Shown one piece after another: positions 20,113 to 29,445 of a stretch of DNA of 64,000 nucleotides. Position numbers and translations under genes: made by a program. Position 1 is the stretch's first letter. Every line of letters begins with the position of its first letter. The notes beneath the pieces were generated by a model. It worked only from the letters and a program-made list of their open reading frames with translations. It was not told the DNA's origin and made no database searches. Source of the DNA: Leptospira haakeii. GTDB lineage: Bacteria > Spirochaetota > Leptospiria > Leptospirales > Leptospiraceae. The stretch covers positions 124,001-188,000 of the forward strand of contig NZ_NPEG01000003.1 in assembly GCF_002812045.1 (NCBI RefSeq), given 5' to 3'.

Positions 20113-21684
20113 ATGAAATACAGACTTTTAACCTTATCTACCTTTTTTTTCTACTTTATGACTTCCGGTTTGCTCTCAACTCCTGTGGTGGAAGACAAGT
20201 TTGCAGAAGAGTTAAAATTTATCGAAGCCTCCTTAAAGGAAGCCAAGCGATTGAGTTTTGATCCAAAAAAATTTGATGAAAGGTTAGGGTATATCAAGGC
20301 TTCTCGAAAAATACTAGCTTCCTTGGATCCTCCCATGTTCTTACTGCCTTCTGAACATACTTACAAGGTTCTAGATTCCTTACCTACTTCTTATATAAAG
20401 TCGGATCAACCGGACGAAACGCCTTTCGGAATCCAATGGGCGGATATCCCATTTTCTAAAGAAGATTTTTCTAATATATTCAAGACGGTATTGGAAAAGA
20501 ATAAGCCAGAGAATTATCGCAATATCACCATGTTAGCGATCAACGGTTTATTAGCTTCTTACGATTCGAATTCCAAGATTTTTAAATCCGATCAACTAGA
20601 AGATTCAGATTTTGGAGTGGGAATCAACGTTGGTTCCGATTCAGTCGGAAGAATATTTATAGATAGCTTTAATGAAAATTCTCCCGACGAAAAGGCAGGT
20701 TTAGAAATCAATGATCAAATCCTAAGTATAAACGAAGTCCGAGTAACCGGTCGTAACCCTGAATTTGTTCAAGATCTTTTGAACGGAAAGGAGAGAGCGA
20801 AATTAAAACTCGGATTCACGAGACCTGGGTTGAATTCTGAGAAAATAATTACTATTACTACGGAACCTAAACCCGTTATTTCTAAGAATTTACAGAGCAA
20901 GATATTCGGAAAAAAATCCCAAATCGCATATATACGTATTTTATCTTTTGTCAGCATACCAGAGGGTAAAGGATCACTGGATGTACTTGTCGCAGAAGAA
21001 TTAAAAAAGATATTAGAAGAATCCAATATTAAAGGAAATAAAATCCAAGGTATCGTTCTGGATTTGCGACAAAATCAGGGTGGGCTTATAAGTTTATGTA
21101 TTTCTGTTGCGGATCTTTTTTTAAAATCCGGGATAATTACGGATAAAAAGGAAAAAAATCGCAGTCCAGATACTGTTTATGCAAATCCTAATCAAATTAC
21201 CGATATCCCGTTATTTGTACTTATTGATTTCAAGACAGCCGTAGGCGCAGAATTGGTTGCTGGGGCGCTACGAGCAAATTATAGAGCGGTGCTAATCGGA
21301 GAACCTAGTTACGGATCCGCAGCAATCCACAGGTTAAGTTTACACCCTCTGGATGAGAATTATCGTTTTATAATATTGACTGGTCAGTTCACATTTCCGA
21401 CAGGAGAGGTGGCTGAAGGCCGAGGGATCCAACCAGATATCCTGATTTCGGAAACAGAAACTGGGAAACCTTCTTTCCGTAAAAGAAAAAAAGAAAATAT
21501 CCTAAATCCTGGGACTAACATCAGCCCAATTACATTTCGTTCCTTGGACTCTTATACAAAGGAAATGTTATTAAAGGCGGAGAATGTTGCAATGTCCGCT
21601 AACAAAGGCAAAAATCGCTCTGAAATTCTTTTGAATAAAATGATCACTGCAGTCGAATATCTTCTCGAAGCGGAAGCTAAATGA
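20113..21684 (+). CDS. S41/PDZ tail-specific-protease-like protein lacking the catalytic dyad
   Basis: A 523-residue exported protein. The start is ATG 20113, which opens a clean signal peptide (MKYRLLTLSTFFFYFMTSGLLS); a TTG 12 bp upstream is possible. A PDZ domain spans about 165-245 (FGVGINVGSD..., DEKAGLEINDQILSINEVRV), followed by the S41 core: IAYIRILSF, GIVLDLRQNQGG (312-323) and the segment IDFKTAVGAELVAGALRANY with IGEPSYGSA. In active family members this reads SASASE...GK. Here the nucleophile position is Val377 and the Lys position 25 residues later is Ser402, so both dyad residues are missing. It is probably a non-proteolytic scaffold or binding protein in the periplasm. It ends at a strong terminator. 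Confidence 0.82.
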   Translation: MKYRLLTLSTFFFYFMTSGLLSTPVVEDKFAEELKFIEASLKEAKRLSFDPKKFDERLGYIKASRKILASLDPPMFLLPSEHTYKVLDSLPTSYIKSDQPDETPFGIQWADIPFSKEDFSNIFKTVLEKNKPENYRNITMLAINGLLASYDSNSKIFKSDQLEDSDFGVGINVGSDSVGRIFIDSFNENSPDEKAGLEINDQILSINEVRVTGRNPEFVQDLLNGKERAKLKLGFTRPGLNSEKIITITTEPKPVISKNLQSKIFGKKSQIAYIRILSFVSIPEGKGSLDVLVAEELKKILEESNIKGNKIQGIVLDLRQNQGGLISLCISVADLFLKSGIITDKKEKNRSPDTVYANPNQITDIPLFVLIDFKTAVGAELVAGALRANYRAVLIGEPSYGSAAIHRLSLHPLDENYRFIILTGQFTFPTGEVAEGRGIQPDILISETETGKPSFRKRKKENILNPGTNISPITFRSLDSYTKEMLLKAENVAMSANKGKNRSEILLNKMITAVEYLLEAEAK

Positions 21685-21705
21685 TCCTCATTTCGCTTTA
21701 AAAAC

Positions 21706-21737
21706 AAAAAAGGCCTTCTTTCGAAGGCCTTTTTTTC
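21706..21737. terminator. Bidirectional intrinsic terminator
   Basis: AAAAAAGGCCTTC (21706-21718) and its exact complement (21723-21735) form a 13-bp stem with a TTTC loop. The GC core is flanked by an A-run and a T-run, the classic form acting in both directions. It separates the S41-like gene from convergent sdhB. Confidence 0.92.
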
Positions 21738-21762
21738 AGTCGGTAAATCTTTATTCTTATTC

Positions 21763-22494
21763 TTAAGAAAGAATATATTCTTTGTTCAGAACTCTGATGA
21801 AATCCCGTTTGATATCTTTAGGACAAGCTGCTTCGCACTCATACTGGTTGGTACAATTTCCGAAACCTTCTTTATCCATTGCGTTTACCATGTTTTTCAC
21901 ACGTTCTTTTTTCTCCACCTGACCCTGAGGCAGTAGTGCAAGATGGGAAACTTTCGCAGAAACGAATAACATAGCAGAAGCGTTTTTACAAGAAGCTACA
22001 CAAGCTCCACAACCGATACAGGTTGCCGCATCCATCGCAACGTCCGCATCTTTTTTAGGGATAGGCAATGCGTTCGCGTCAGGAGCTCCTCCTGTATTGA
22101 TACTAACGAACCCTCCAGCTTGGATGATCCTATCGAAACCGCTACGATCTACAACCAGGTCTTTTAATACAGGGAATGCTTTCGCTCTCCATGGCTCTAA
22201 AAAGATCGTGTCTCCATCTTTGAAACTTCTCATATGAAGCTGGCAGGTGGTTACACCAGGGAGAGGGCCGTGCGCCTCTCCATTGATCATAATATTACAA
22301 GAACCGCAAATACCTTCTCTACAATCATGCTCGAACGCAATCGGATCATCTCCTTTTACGATCAGGTCCTCGTTAACTACGTCCAACATTTCTAAGAAAG
22401 ACATATCGGGAGAAATCCCTTTGGCATCGTAATTTACGATTTTGCCTTTCTCTTTTGCGTTTTTCTGTCTCCAGACTTTTAGTTTGAGGTCCAT
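21763..22494 (-). CDS. sdhB: Succinate dehydrogenase/fumarate reductase iron-sulfur subunit
   Basis: A 243-residue iron-sulfur protein that passes electrons from the flavoprotein to quinone. The [2Fe-2S] ligands are Cys58, 63, 66 and 84 in CREGICGSC and TTC. The [4Fe-4S] and [3Fe-4S] ligands lie in [11 protein letters not shown] (159-169) and the later Cys214, Cys220 and Cys224. The wording of the motifs and the three-subunit operon match the B-type enzymes of Bacteroidetes, Bacillus and spirochaetes. The ATG overlaps the sdhA stop by 1 bp (TAATG), so translation is coupled. Confidence 0.95.
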   Translation of the reverse strand: MDLKLKVWRQKNAKEKGKIVNYDAKGISPDMSFLEMLDVVNEDLIVKGDDPIAFEHDCREGICGSCNIMINGEAHGPLPGVTTCQLHMRSFKDGDTIFLEPWRAKAFPVLKDLVVDRSGFDRIIQAGGFVSINTGGAPDANALPIPKKDADVAMDAATCIGCGACVASCKNASAMLFVSAKVSHLALLPQGQVEKKERVKNMVNAMDKEGFGNCTNQYECEAACPKDIKRDFIRVLNKEYILS

Positions 22495-24410
22495 TATTTG
22501 TAGCTCCTCGTTGCGAGTTTAATATTCTCGAATTCCAGTTTTTCTCTGTGCTCTGTAGGTTTTGCACCTACACCTTTCCATTCCCAGGCGGTCGCATGAC
22601 AAAACTTATCGTCATCACGTTTTGCCTCTCCGTCGTCCATTTGATGTTCGGTACGGAAATGGCCTCCACAAGATTCTTCTCTTGTAAGAGCATCTAAGCA
22701 GAGAAGTTCTCCGAATTCTAAGAAGTCCGCAACTCTTCCTGCTTTTTCCAAGGATTGATTTAGGTCAGCACCTGAGCCTGGAACGTTTACATTTTTCCAG
22801 AATTCTTCTCTGATCTCAGGAATTTTCACGAGAGCTTCTTTTAAGCTCTTATCGGTCCTTGCCATTCCGCAATTATTCCACATGATCTTTCCAAGTTCTT
22901 TATGGAAAGAATCAACTGTTCTCTTACCTTTGATGTTAAGGAATTTATTGAGCTGAGTATTTGCGTCAGTCTCTGCCTTTTTGAATTCGGCATGATCAGT
23001 AGAAGGAGTTTTTCCGAATCCAACTTCTGCCAGATAATTTCCTATAGTGTAAGGAAGAACGAAATATCCATCAGCAAGTCCTTGCATCAGTGCAGAAGCT
23101 CCCAATCTATTTGCTCCGTGATCTGAGAAGTTTGCCTCACCGATCACGAATAAACCAGGAAGGTTGCTCATCAGATTATAATCTACCCAGAGTCCGCCCA
23201 TTGTATAGTGAACAGCTGGATAAATTCTCATTGGAACTTTATAAGGATTTTCTCCGGTAATCTGTTCATACATCTGGAAGAGGTTACCGTATCTTTCCGC
23301 AATTGTATGTTCTCCCAAACGATTGATAGCAGAGGAGAAGTCCAGATATACACCTTGGCCACCTGGTCCTACGCCGAATCCAGCATCACAAACTTCTTTT
23401 GCAGAACGGGATGCGATATCACGAGGACAGAGGTTTCCGTAACTTGGATACTTTCTTTCTAAATAATAATCTCTTTCGCTCTCAGGGATATCCGCAGGGT
23501 TACGGGTATCTCCCTGTTTTTTAGGAACCCAGATACGTCCGTCGTTTCGGAGAGACTCAGACATCAAAGTCAATTTGGACTGATGATCTCCTGAAACTGG
23601 AATACAAGTAGGGTGGATCTGAGTGTAACAAGGGTTAGCGAAGAAGGCACCTTTTTTGTAAGCTCGGAATGTAGCAGTAACGTTAGAACCTTTAGCGTTT
23701 GTGGAAAGGTAGAATACGTTACCGTATCCACCGGAAGCAAGAACCACTGCATCCGCAGAATGGACTGTTACTTGGCCGGTTACTAAATCTCTGATCACAA
23801 CACCTTTTGCATGGCCGTCGATTACAACCACATCCAACATCTCAGTTCTAGGATACATCTTCACATTTCCTAAACCGATCTGCCTCGAAAGTGCAGAGTA
23901 AGCTCCTAATAGAAGCTGTTGTCCTGTTTGACCTTTCGCGTAGAATGTACGGGAAACTTGGGCTCCACCGAAGGATCTATTATCCAAATGTCCGCCATAT
24001 TCTCTTGCGAATGGAACACCTTGAGCCACACACTGGTCAATGATGTTAGTAGAAACTTGGGCTAAACGATATACGTTAGCTTCTCTCGCCCTAAAGTCTC
24101 CACCTTTGATAGTATCATAGAATAAACGATAAACTGAGTCACCGTCGTTTTGGTAGTTCTTAGCGGCATTGATACCACCTTGAGCTGCGATTGAGTGAGC
24201 TCTACGTGGGCTATCTTGGAAGCAGAATGTTTTAACATTATATCCTAATTCTGCTAATGTAGCAGAAGCGGAACCACCTGCAAGACCAGTTCCGATTACG
24301 ATAACTGTATATTTTCTTTTGTTAGCCGGGTTAACTAATTTGATATGGGATTTATAATCGTCCCATTTTTTTTCCAAGGGACCCGATGGGATTTTGGAAT
24401 CTAAACTCAT
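22494..24410 (-). CDS. sdhA: Succinate dehydrogenase/fumarate reductase flavoprotein subunit
   Basis: A 638-residue FAD enzyme oxidising succinate. The N-terminal dinucleotide motif [21 protein letters not shown] begins near residue 35, then [17 protein letters not shown] with the FAD-linking His environment, [13 protein letters not shown], and the capping-domain and active-site HPTCIP and RESCGGHFR blocks. [22 protein letters not shown] near 440-460 is the C-terminal FAD-binding segment. Both flanking genes overlap it by one base. The window shows no separate fumarate reductase, so direction of use cannot be told. Confidence 0.96.
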   Translation of the reverse strand: MSLDSKIPSGPLEKKWDDYKSHIKLVNPANKRKYTVIVIGTGLAGGSASATLAELGYNVKTFCFQDSPRRAHSIAAQGGINAAKNYQNDGDSVYRLFYDTIKGGDFRAREANVYRLAQVSTNIIDQCVAQGVPFAREYGGHLDNRSFGGAQVSRTFYAKGQTGQQLLLGAYSALSRQIGLGNVKMYPRTEMLDVVVIDGHAKGVVIRDLVTGQVTVHSADAVVLASGGYGNVFYLSTNAKGSNVTATFRAYKKGAFFANPCYTQIHPTCIPVSGDHQSKLTLMSESLRNDGRIWVPKKQGDTRNPADIPESERDYYLERKYPSYGNLCPRDIASRSAKEVCDAGFGVGPGGQGVYLDFSSAINRLGEHTIAERYGNLFQMYEQITGENPYKVPMRIYPAVHYTMGGLWVDYNLMSNLPGLFVIGEANFSDHGANRLGASALMQGLADGYFVLPYTIGNYLAEVGFGKTPSTDHAEFKKAETDANTQLNKFLNIKGKRTVDSFHKELGKIMWNNCGMARTDKSLKEALVKIPEIREEFWKNVNVPGSGADLNQSLEKAGRVADFLEFGELLCLDALTREESCGGHFRTEHQMDDGEAKRDDDKFCHATAWEWKGVGAKPTEHREKLEFENIKLATRSYK

Positions 24411-25111
24411 TATTGCGCTCCTGGAACTTTCACGAAGTTGAGAAGAATGGCAACCGGCATAGAAACATTGCCGATAAAGATGGTCAAGGCGTAGAGGATT
24501 GCAAATGCGTTCGTCTTTGGCGCCCAGAAACTAGTGTTAAAACCAAGAGTTTGGAAAACACTCGTAACTCCATGACGAAGATGAAACGCAAGCAATGTCA
24601 TCGCTACTATATAAGAAATAGAAACGTAAACGTTCTTAAATCCTAAGATCACCATAGAGTAAACATCATGTCTCTGTTTATCTCCGATGGTCTCTTGGAG
24701 GGCGAAGTTTTCAGGCTGAATCTTACCGATAGTAAAATGAAGCAAATGGTATATTACGAAAGCTAATAATACGGAACCAGTCAAAGCCATATAGCGAGAA
24801 GACAAAGTAGCTTGTATCGTACTTTCTTTTACATAAGCAACCGGTCTTGCCTTCTTGTTTTCAAGAGACAATTTAAGGGCGTAGTAAACGTGTAATACGA
24901 ATGCTAACAAAAGAATTCCGCGGGCCAGCCATAATAGTCCGCCTAAATTGTGTAGGAACTCAGCGTAAGTATTAATCTTATCCGGTTCTTGGAAGATCTG
25001 GAGGTTCCCCAGCATGTGTACAAACACAAAGCCGAAGAGAATGATTCCGGTAATCGCAACGATAGTCTTTCTACCGATGGACGACCTTAGATATCCAGCT
25101 TGAAAATCCAT
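24410..25111 (-). CDS. sdhC: Succinate dehydrogenase cytochrome b subunit
   Basis: A 233-residue membrane anchor with five hydrophobic helices, the B-type arrangement with one large anchor instead of SdhC plus SdhD. Candidate haem-b His ligands lie in [14 protein letters not shown] (about 30-43), [25 protein letters not shown] and [18 protein letters not shown]. It is the first gene of sdhCAB and has a clear AGGAG site before ATG 25111. The upstream 227 bp also holds the promoter of the divergent aldo/keto reductase gene. Confidence 0.92.
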   Translation of the reverse strand: MDFQAGYLRSSIGRKTIVAITGIILFGFVFVHMLGNLQIFQEPDKINTYAEFLHNLGGLLWLARGILLLAFVLHVYYALKLSLENKKARPVAYVKESTIQATLSSRYMALTGSVLLAFVIYHLLHFTIGKIQPENFALQETIGDKQRHDVYSMVILGFKNVYVSISYIVAMTLLAFHLRHGVTSVFQTLGFNTSFWAPKTNAFAILYALTIFIGNVSMPVAILLNFVKVPGAQ

Positions 25112-25338
25112 TCAAAATCTCCTGTGAGGATCATGGGAAGAAGTCATCGATTTGTTTGAAGAAGGGAGCAAAAACGAAAGATCGAATTTAGAATCCCTCT
25201 ACAAAGTAGGATAAAAAATCAGGTCCAGACGAAAAGCACTTTTAAACTAAAAGACAAAAAATGGACATTTGCTGAGGAATATTTAGACTTGGTCTCATTT
25301 AGTCCGCTTGTGCGACGCGAAAATTCAAAAAACCGCAA

Positions 25339-26817
25339 ATGATTTCTAAGGATCCATTTCAGACTTTGTACAGAGAGCCCCTTCACCAAGGGAGGAAGGA
25401 AAAATTCTCTTCTGGAAAGAAGGGAGGAGAATTTGGCTATTTTCTATTTCGAGAAATCAGGCTATCCCGAATCGCGTTCGGTGGATACAGGATCGGACTG
25501 GAAGATCAGGAACATAAGGAAGCACTCCAATTTGCTCTACATTCCGGAGTGAACGTCATTGATGTTTCCGCCAATTATGGAGACGGGGAAGCGGAAAGTT
25601 TAGTAGGCAAGGTGCTGGATGAAAATTTCAAAAAAAGGCACTTGCATCGAAAGGAAATTTTTTTAGTCACCAAAGCAGGATATATCCAAGGCCGAAATAT
25701 GAAGTTGGTTGAATCCAAAGAAAAGGAGAAGGACCAATTTCCGGAAATTACGTACTACCAACCCGGCTGCTATCATTGTATCTCTCCTGAATTTTTAGAA
25801 GACCAATTGGAAAGATCAAGAAAACGCCTCGGACTTTCTACGATTGACGCGTTCCTATTACATAATCCTGAATATTTCCTAAGTCATTCTGAAAAGAAGG
25901 GAGTTCCAAAAGAAGAAGCCCAAGCAGAATACTACCGTAGGATCAAAGAGGCCTTTCAATTCTTAGAGAAGGCGAGAAAAGAAGGAAAAATTCAGTTTTA
26001 TGGAATTTCCAGTAATACATTTCCTTTGTCCGAAGAGGAATATACTCATACTTCTTTGTCGAAGTGCCTACAAATCGCAGAGAAAATTGCAGGAAAGGAA
26101 AACGGATTCGCAGTTATCCAGTTCCCTGCGAATTGGTATGAGGACGGGTTCCTTAGAAATCGGTCGCAAGGAAAAACTCTTCTCGAAATCTGTAGTAACT
26201 TCGACCTTCTTCCCTTGATTAACCGACCACTCAATTCCTTCCAAGCTGGAAAGGGAATGGTCCGACTTTCTTACACTCATCAGAGCCAAGCCCCGGATCA
26301 GTCGAAGATACTACAAATCCTCGAACTCGAATCTTCTTTCCTCGAACCTCTATCTCCCAACCCGAACCGGAATTCTCTTTCCAAACTTTGGCAAATATAT
26401 GGGGAGAAGGTTCGCTCGGAAGAACAATTCCAGGTCCTTCTCCAAAAATCCTGGATCCCTATTTTGAGAGGAATCATCGATGAAATATATTCAGAAAAAG
26501 GAAAAGAATCCGCAGAAGAATACCTACGAGTTTTGAACACCGCACTTCCATTATTGGAAGAACAAATAAGGATCCGCTCTTCTGAAAATTTATCCGGGCT
26601 GTACGAAAGCCTGGTCTCCAAATACCATCCAAACGGAAATGCTCCGGAAAGTTTATCTTCTCTTATGGTATTTCATTTGGCTTCTCTCCTGGAAAAGGGT
26701 GTAGTGCTTCTCGGAATGAGAAAAAGAAAGTATGTCAGGGATATTCTTCCAATCTTCAAAAACGGGCTGCCCGAAATTCCAAGATCAGAATGGGGAGAAA
26801 ATGGAATTCGATCCTGA
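25339..26817 (+). CDS. Aldo/keto reductase family protein with long extensions
   Basis: A 492-residue NADPH-type oxidoreductase. The TIM-barrel core starts near residue 40 and shows the catalytic tetrad: Asp75 and Tyr80 in DVSANYGDGEAE, Lys112 in LVTKAGY and His175 in FLLHNPEYF. GISSNTF follows as the next barrel strand. Normal family length is 280-340; here about 35 residues precede the barrel and more than 120 follow it as a helical tail, with the last part again barrel-like (EKGVVLLGMRKRKYV, the typical cofactor-binding end). An insertion after Lys112 (about 115-150) adds a Cys pair (C144, C147). Its substrate is unknown. The downstream DUF309 gene overlaps its 3' end. Confidence 0.85.
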   Translation: MISKDPFQTLYREPLHQGRKEKFSSGKKGGEFGYFLFREIRLSRIAFGGYRIGLEDQEHKEALQFALHSGVNVIDVSANYGDGEAESLVGKVLDENFKKRHLHRKEIFLVTKAGYIQGRNMKLVESKEKEKDQFPEITYYQPGCYHCISPEFLEDQLERSRKRLGLSTIDAFLLHNPEYFLSHSEKKGVPKEEAQAEYYRRIKEAFQFLEKARKEGKIQFYGISSNTFPLSEEEYTHTSLSKCLQIAEKIAGKENGFAVIQFPANWYEDGFLRNRSQGKTLLEICSNFDLLPLINRPLNSFQAGKGMVRLSYTHQSQAPDQSKILQILELESSFLEPLSPNPNRNSLSKLWQIYGEKVRSEEQFQVLLQKSWIPILRGIIDEIYSEKGKESAEEYLRVLNTALPLLEEQIRIRSSENLSGLYESLVSKYHPNGNAPESLSSLMVFHLASLLEKGVVLLGMRKRKYVRDILPIFKNGLPEIPRSEWGENGIRS

Positions 26818-27283
26818 AATACTTTCCATATTAGAAAAAGTGAAACAAGGAGATGCCGATTCCAGCTTTGACTATGCTTGGGGAGAAGGTAGAAAGCTCT
26901 ATTTAAAAGGAAGATATTTCGAATTACACGAAGTATTCGAATTCCAGTGGAAAAAGGAAACCGGTGGAAGAAGGCTTCTATTACATGGATGGATCCAACT
27001 TGCTATTTCTTTGAATAAGGTTTTCGTAAAACCGAATATACGCGGATCTAAAATGCAAGCAGAGAAGTCCAGGGAGAAGTTCCTAAAACTTGCTGAAACG
27101 GGAGAGCTTTCTTCTTTCGGAGTGGAGGAAAACGCCCTTATCATCTACTATTTAAACGAACTATTAAACAATTTTGAAAGCGAAGAAAGTTGGGATCTCG
27201 AACGAATTAAACAACTTTCTTTACCTGAAATGAAAGAAAACGTAAAGGAATTGTTTTCAAGTTCCGTTTTTCCACCAAAATGA
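26801..27283 (+). CDS. DUF309 family protein
   Basis: A 160-residue protein starting at ATG 26801, directly behind GGGGAGAAA, the best ribosome site in the area. Its start overlaps the reductase gene by 17 bp. The DUF309 signature is clear: [23 protein letters not shown] (about 30-52) and [35 protein letters not shown]. The conserved His-Glu of the 'yfEaHEvlE' motif and the 'qgliQlAva' helix are present. Function of the family is not known; members are small all-helical proteins. Confidence 0.85.
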   Translation: MEFDPEILSILEKVKQGDADSSFDYAWGEGRKLYLKGRYFELHEVFEFQWKKETGGRRLLLHGWIQLAISLNKVFVKPNIRGSKMQAEKSREKFLKLAETGELSSFGVEENALIIYYLNELLNNFESEESWDLERIKQLSLPEMKENVKELFSSSVFPPK

Positions 27284-27287
27284 CCTG

Positions 27288-28181
27288 ATGGAAGTTTCCG
27301 ATCCTCAAAACAAAAAACAAGAAAATGGATTTTTCGAATCCGGCGGATATAAACTCCATTATACAAAAAGAGATAATGGAAAGGGTAGAGCGTTACTTCT
27401 ACTGCATGGATTTATGGATTCTTCCCAAACCTTTTTGTTCCAGGAAGAATATTTATCCAAACATTTCGATCTTTATCGTTTCGATTATAGAGGACATGGG
27501 GATTCCGAATGGTTAAGAGAAGGTTTCTACCATTTCATGCTCCCTTTGGTGGATACAAAAACATTCATCCAAAAATTTCTTCCTGAAAAATTCCATATAC
27601 TTGGACATTCCATGGGAGGAGGTCTCGGTTCTAGGATTGCGGGCCTCTATCCGGAAAGGGTCGAAAGCCTAGTATCTTTAGAAGGATTTAGTTCACTCCA
27701 AGATCCTGAAAAGGAAAGAAGAAGGTTTCTTGGCTGGTTGGAAAATTGGGAAATAAGTCTAGCTGGGAAAGATAGAAAACGCCAAAAAAATTTCAAATCG
27801 GTAGAAGATGCAGCTGCAAGACTTGCGCCTATCTATCCAAGGCTTCCTAAAGAAAGACTTTTAAAGATCACCGAAACATTAACGAGGCCGGCAGAGGAGG
27901 GAGGTTATATGTGGAAGAGTGATCCTTCCTATAAAAACGGTCCTCCCGTATTTTTGAGCCCTCAATTCACCAGACATCTTTGGGAAACTATCTCTTGTAA
28001 TGTTCTAGTTGTCTACGGACAGAAAACTCATCTTGCACTTGATGATAGCAAGGAAGTATTCTCACATATTAGAAATTTAAAATATATTGAAATAGAAGAT
28101 GCCGGCCATAATATGCATCATGATCGTCCCGAAATTCTCGAGGCCCTGCTTGAGGAATTCTACGTAACAAATTTAAAGTAA
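27288..28181 (+). CDS. Alpha/beta hydrolase
   Basis: A 297-residue soluble hydrolase. The family order is complete: [11 protein letters not shown] (oxyanion loop, 36-46), [11 protein letters not shown] (65-75), nucleophile elbow LGHSMGG with Ser108, and [12 protein letters not shown] carrying the catalytic His. The acid probably lies in [13 protein letters not shown]. No signal peptide is present. It begins 4 bp after the DUF309 stop and shares its transcript. The general fold is certain, the substrate not. Confidence 0.88.
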   Translation: MEVSDPQNKKQENGFFESGGYKLHYTKRDNGKGRALLLLHGFMDSSQTFLFQEEYLSKHFDLYRFDYRGHGDSEWLREGFYHFMLPLVDTKTFIQKFLPEKFHILGHSMGGGLGSRIAGLYPERVESLVSLEGFSSLQDPEKERRRFLGWLENWEISLAGKDRKRQKNFKSVEDAAARLAPIYPRLPKERLLKITETLTRPAEEGGYMWKSDPSYKNGPPVFLSPQFTRHLWETISCNVLVVYGQKTHLALDDSKEVFSHIRNLKYIEIEDAGHNMHHDRPEILEALLEEFYVTNLK

Positions 28182-28349
28182 ACGAATTTTAAATATATTG
28201 CTGTGTCGGATAATGTATTTATTACTCACGTATGTTTAGTACGCAAACTTCCGAGACATAAAAAAATTTACTGAGTTTTTTCAAAAAAAACTTGTACTTT
28301 TATAGTACCGGAATAGTTTTCCTCCAACGTTTTGTAGTTAGGGGCGAAC

Positions 28350-28559
28350 ATGGTAAGCAGCAAATTTAAAGAGCAAATGGAAAGATACGTAAACTACCGA
28401 GGGATAGACATCATTCTTCATTTAAAAGACGGCTCTATCATCGAATTGGATAAAAACAGAAGACTCGTAGGTGAAGAGATAGTGTATTTTCCACAAAAAG
28501 CGAATCCTAGTAAAATTTCTCTTACTATGATCCAAAAGGCGGATCTATTCGTCGCCTAA
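28350..28559 (+). CDS. Small conserved-looking protein of unknown function
   Basis: A 69-residue basic protein with AGGGG in front of ATG 28350 and its own strong terminator 36 bp after the stop, so it looks like a genuine monocistronic gene. The central DIILHLKDGSIIELDKNRRLVGEEIVYF is beta-rich and resembles a small barrel such as an SH3-like or RNA-binding fold. No signal, no Cys, no membrane segment. A T/A-rich region with TATAGT near 28300 may be its promoter. I do not recognise a family. Confidence 0.7.
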   Translation: MVSSKFKEQMERYVNYRGIDIILHLKDGSIIELDKNRRLVGEEIVYFPQKANPSKISLTMIQKADLFVA

Positions 28560-28594
28560 CCAAAGTGACGAATCCCTTTAATATGACCAAAACG

Positions 28595-28622
28595 ACACCG
28601 GGTTTTACCCGGTGTTTGTTTA
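28595..28622 (+). terminator. Intrinsic terminator of the small-protein gene
   Basis: ACACCGGGT (28595-28603) and ACCCGGTGT (28607-28615) pair perfectly over 9 bp with a TTT loop, followed by TTGTTTA. It lies between the plus-strand small gene and the convergent PilZ-like gene. Confidence 0.88.
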
Positions 28623-28630
28623 TAAAAACC

Positions 28631-28936
28631 TTAAGCTAAGGTTTGGATCAATTCTTCTATCTCTTTGATCTTGTCGAAATCCTTTTCAGTATAATTCAAG
28701 AATACATCATATTCCGCGTCGGAAACACGATCACACTTGATCACCTTCATCGGTATATCGATGGAACCGGAAACACTGATTGTTCCTACTTGTAAAGCCA
28801 GGTTGGTCCCAGGCTCCCAAGGGATTTCCGTTCTATGGACGATTCCTACGAGCACGTTTTCAGCGATCCTCAGCTTAGAACTTTCTAACACTTGAAAGCC
28901 TACGTTGAGAGTGGAGGGGATTCTATTGTATTTCAT
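28631..28936 (-). CDS. Small PilZ-like protein
   Basis: A 101-residue protein with a very strong ribosome site (AGGAGGAAAA, 7 nt before ATG 28936). The strand pattern, with GTNLALQVGTISVSGSIDIPMKVIKCDRV and YDVFLNYTEKDFDKIKEIEELI, resembles the barrel and last helix of PilZ domains. The c-di-GMP-binding motifs RxxxR and D/NxSxxG are not recognisable, so it would be a non-binding relative if it belongs to the family. It has no partner gene; 509 bp of non-coding DNA precede it. Confidence 0.6.
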   Translation of the reverse strand: MKYNRIPSTLNVGFQVLESSKLRIAENVLVGIVHRTEIPWEPGTNLALQVGTISVSGSIDIPMKVIKCDRVSDAEYDVFLNYTEKDFDKIKEIEELIQTLA

Positions 28937-29445
28937 GGCGGTTTTCCTCCTAGTTTTTTGGAAAGAGCATAGATTAAGTCGCTTACGTTCCGATTAAGAT
29001 CCTTTTACGATCTTGAAAAAAACGGTACACAAGGCGCTTTCTCTATTTAAAGCAAGTTCTATACCAGTAATCATATATTCATCCCCGGACAAAGAGAAAA
29101 TCGTGCATTGCACTAAAATATTAAGTCACTTTCTAATATAACGAACGAAAGTCAAGGTTTAGCGGAGAAGGAGCCATATCTCCAGTTGATGGGAGCATCA
29201 AATCTTGCTATTTAGTCGAAGTTACTACATGGCAGATTTTTATAAGGATTCAGAATATTCTTCTTTATTGCTAATTTATTAAGCGAATTGGAAATTTTTT
29301 ATTCCAGAGATGATAGTTACTGAGTTTTCAGAATGGAAGTGGATCTTGAGCGGAGATTCCGATCTTCTCAAACTAAGGCAGTTTCAGAAAATCGAAATCA
29401 TTTCTCCAAGAGAATATAAACTGAAGTTTTTGGTCTAAAAATAAC
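28937..29445. other. 509-bp intergenic region between the PilZ-like gene and serA
   Basis: Upstream of the PilZ-like gene and downstream of serA. It holds a small inverted repeat AAGATC/GATCTT near 28999-29017, a short GGAGA/TCTCC pair near 29170-29190 and one 42-codon open frame (29310-29438). No tRNA, riboswitch or terminator with a T-tract is evident for serA. It is long for this gene-dense window. Confidence 0.5.
29310..29438 (+). CDS. Possible 42-residue small protein
   Basis: ATG 29310 to TAA 29436-29438 encodes a 42-residue peptide with balanced, protein-like composition (begins MIVTEFSEWKWILSGDSD). A purine stretch CCAGAG is directly in front of the ATG but too close for a normal ribosome site. 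It lies antisense-oriented towards serA in a gap. It may be a chance frame or the remnant of a longer gene. Confidence 0.22.
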   Translation: MIVTEFSEWKWILSGDSDLLKLRQFQKIEIISPREYKLKFLV

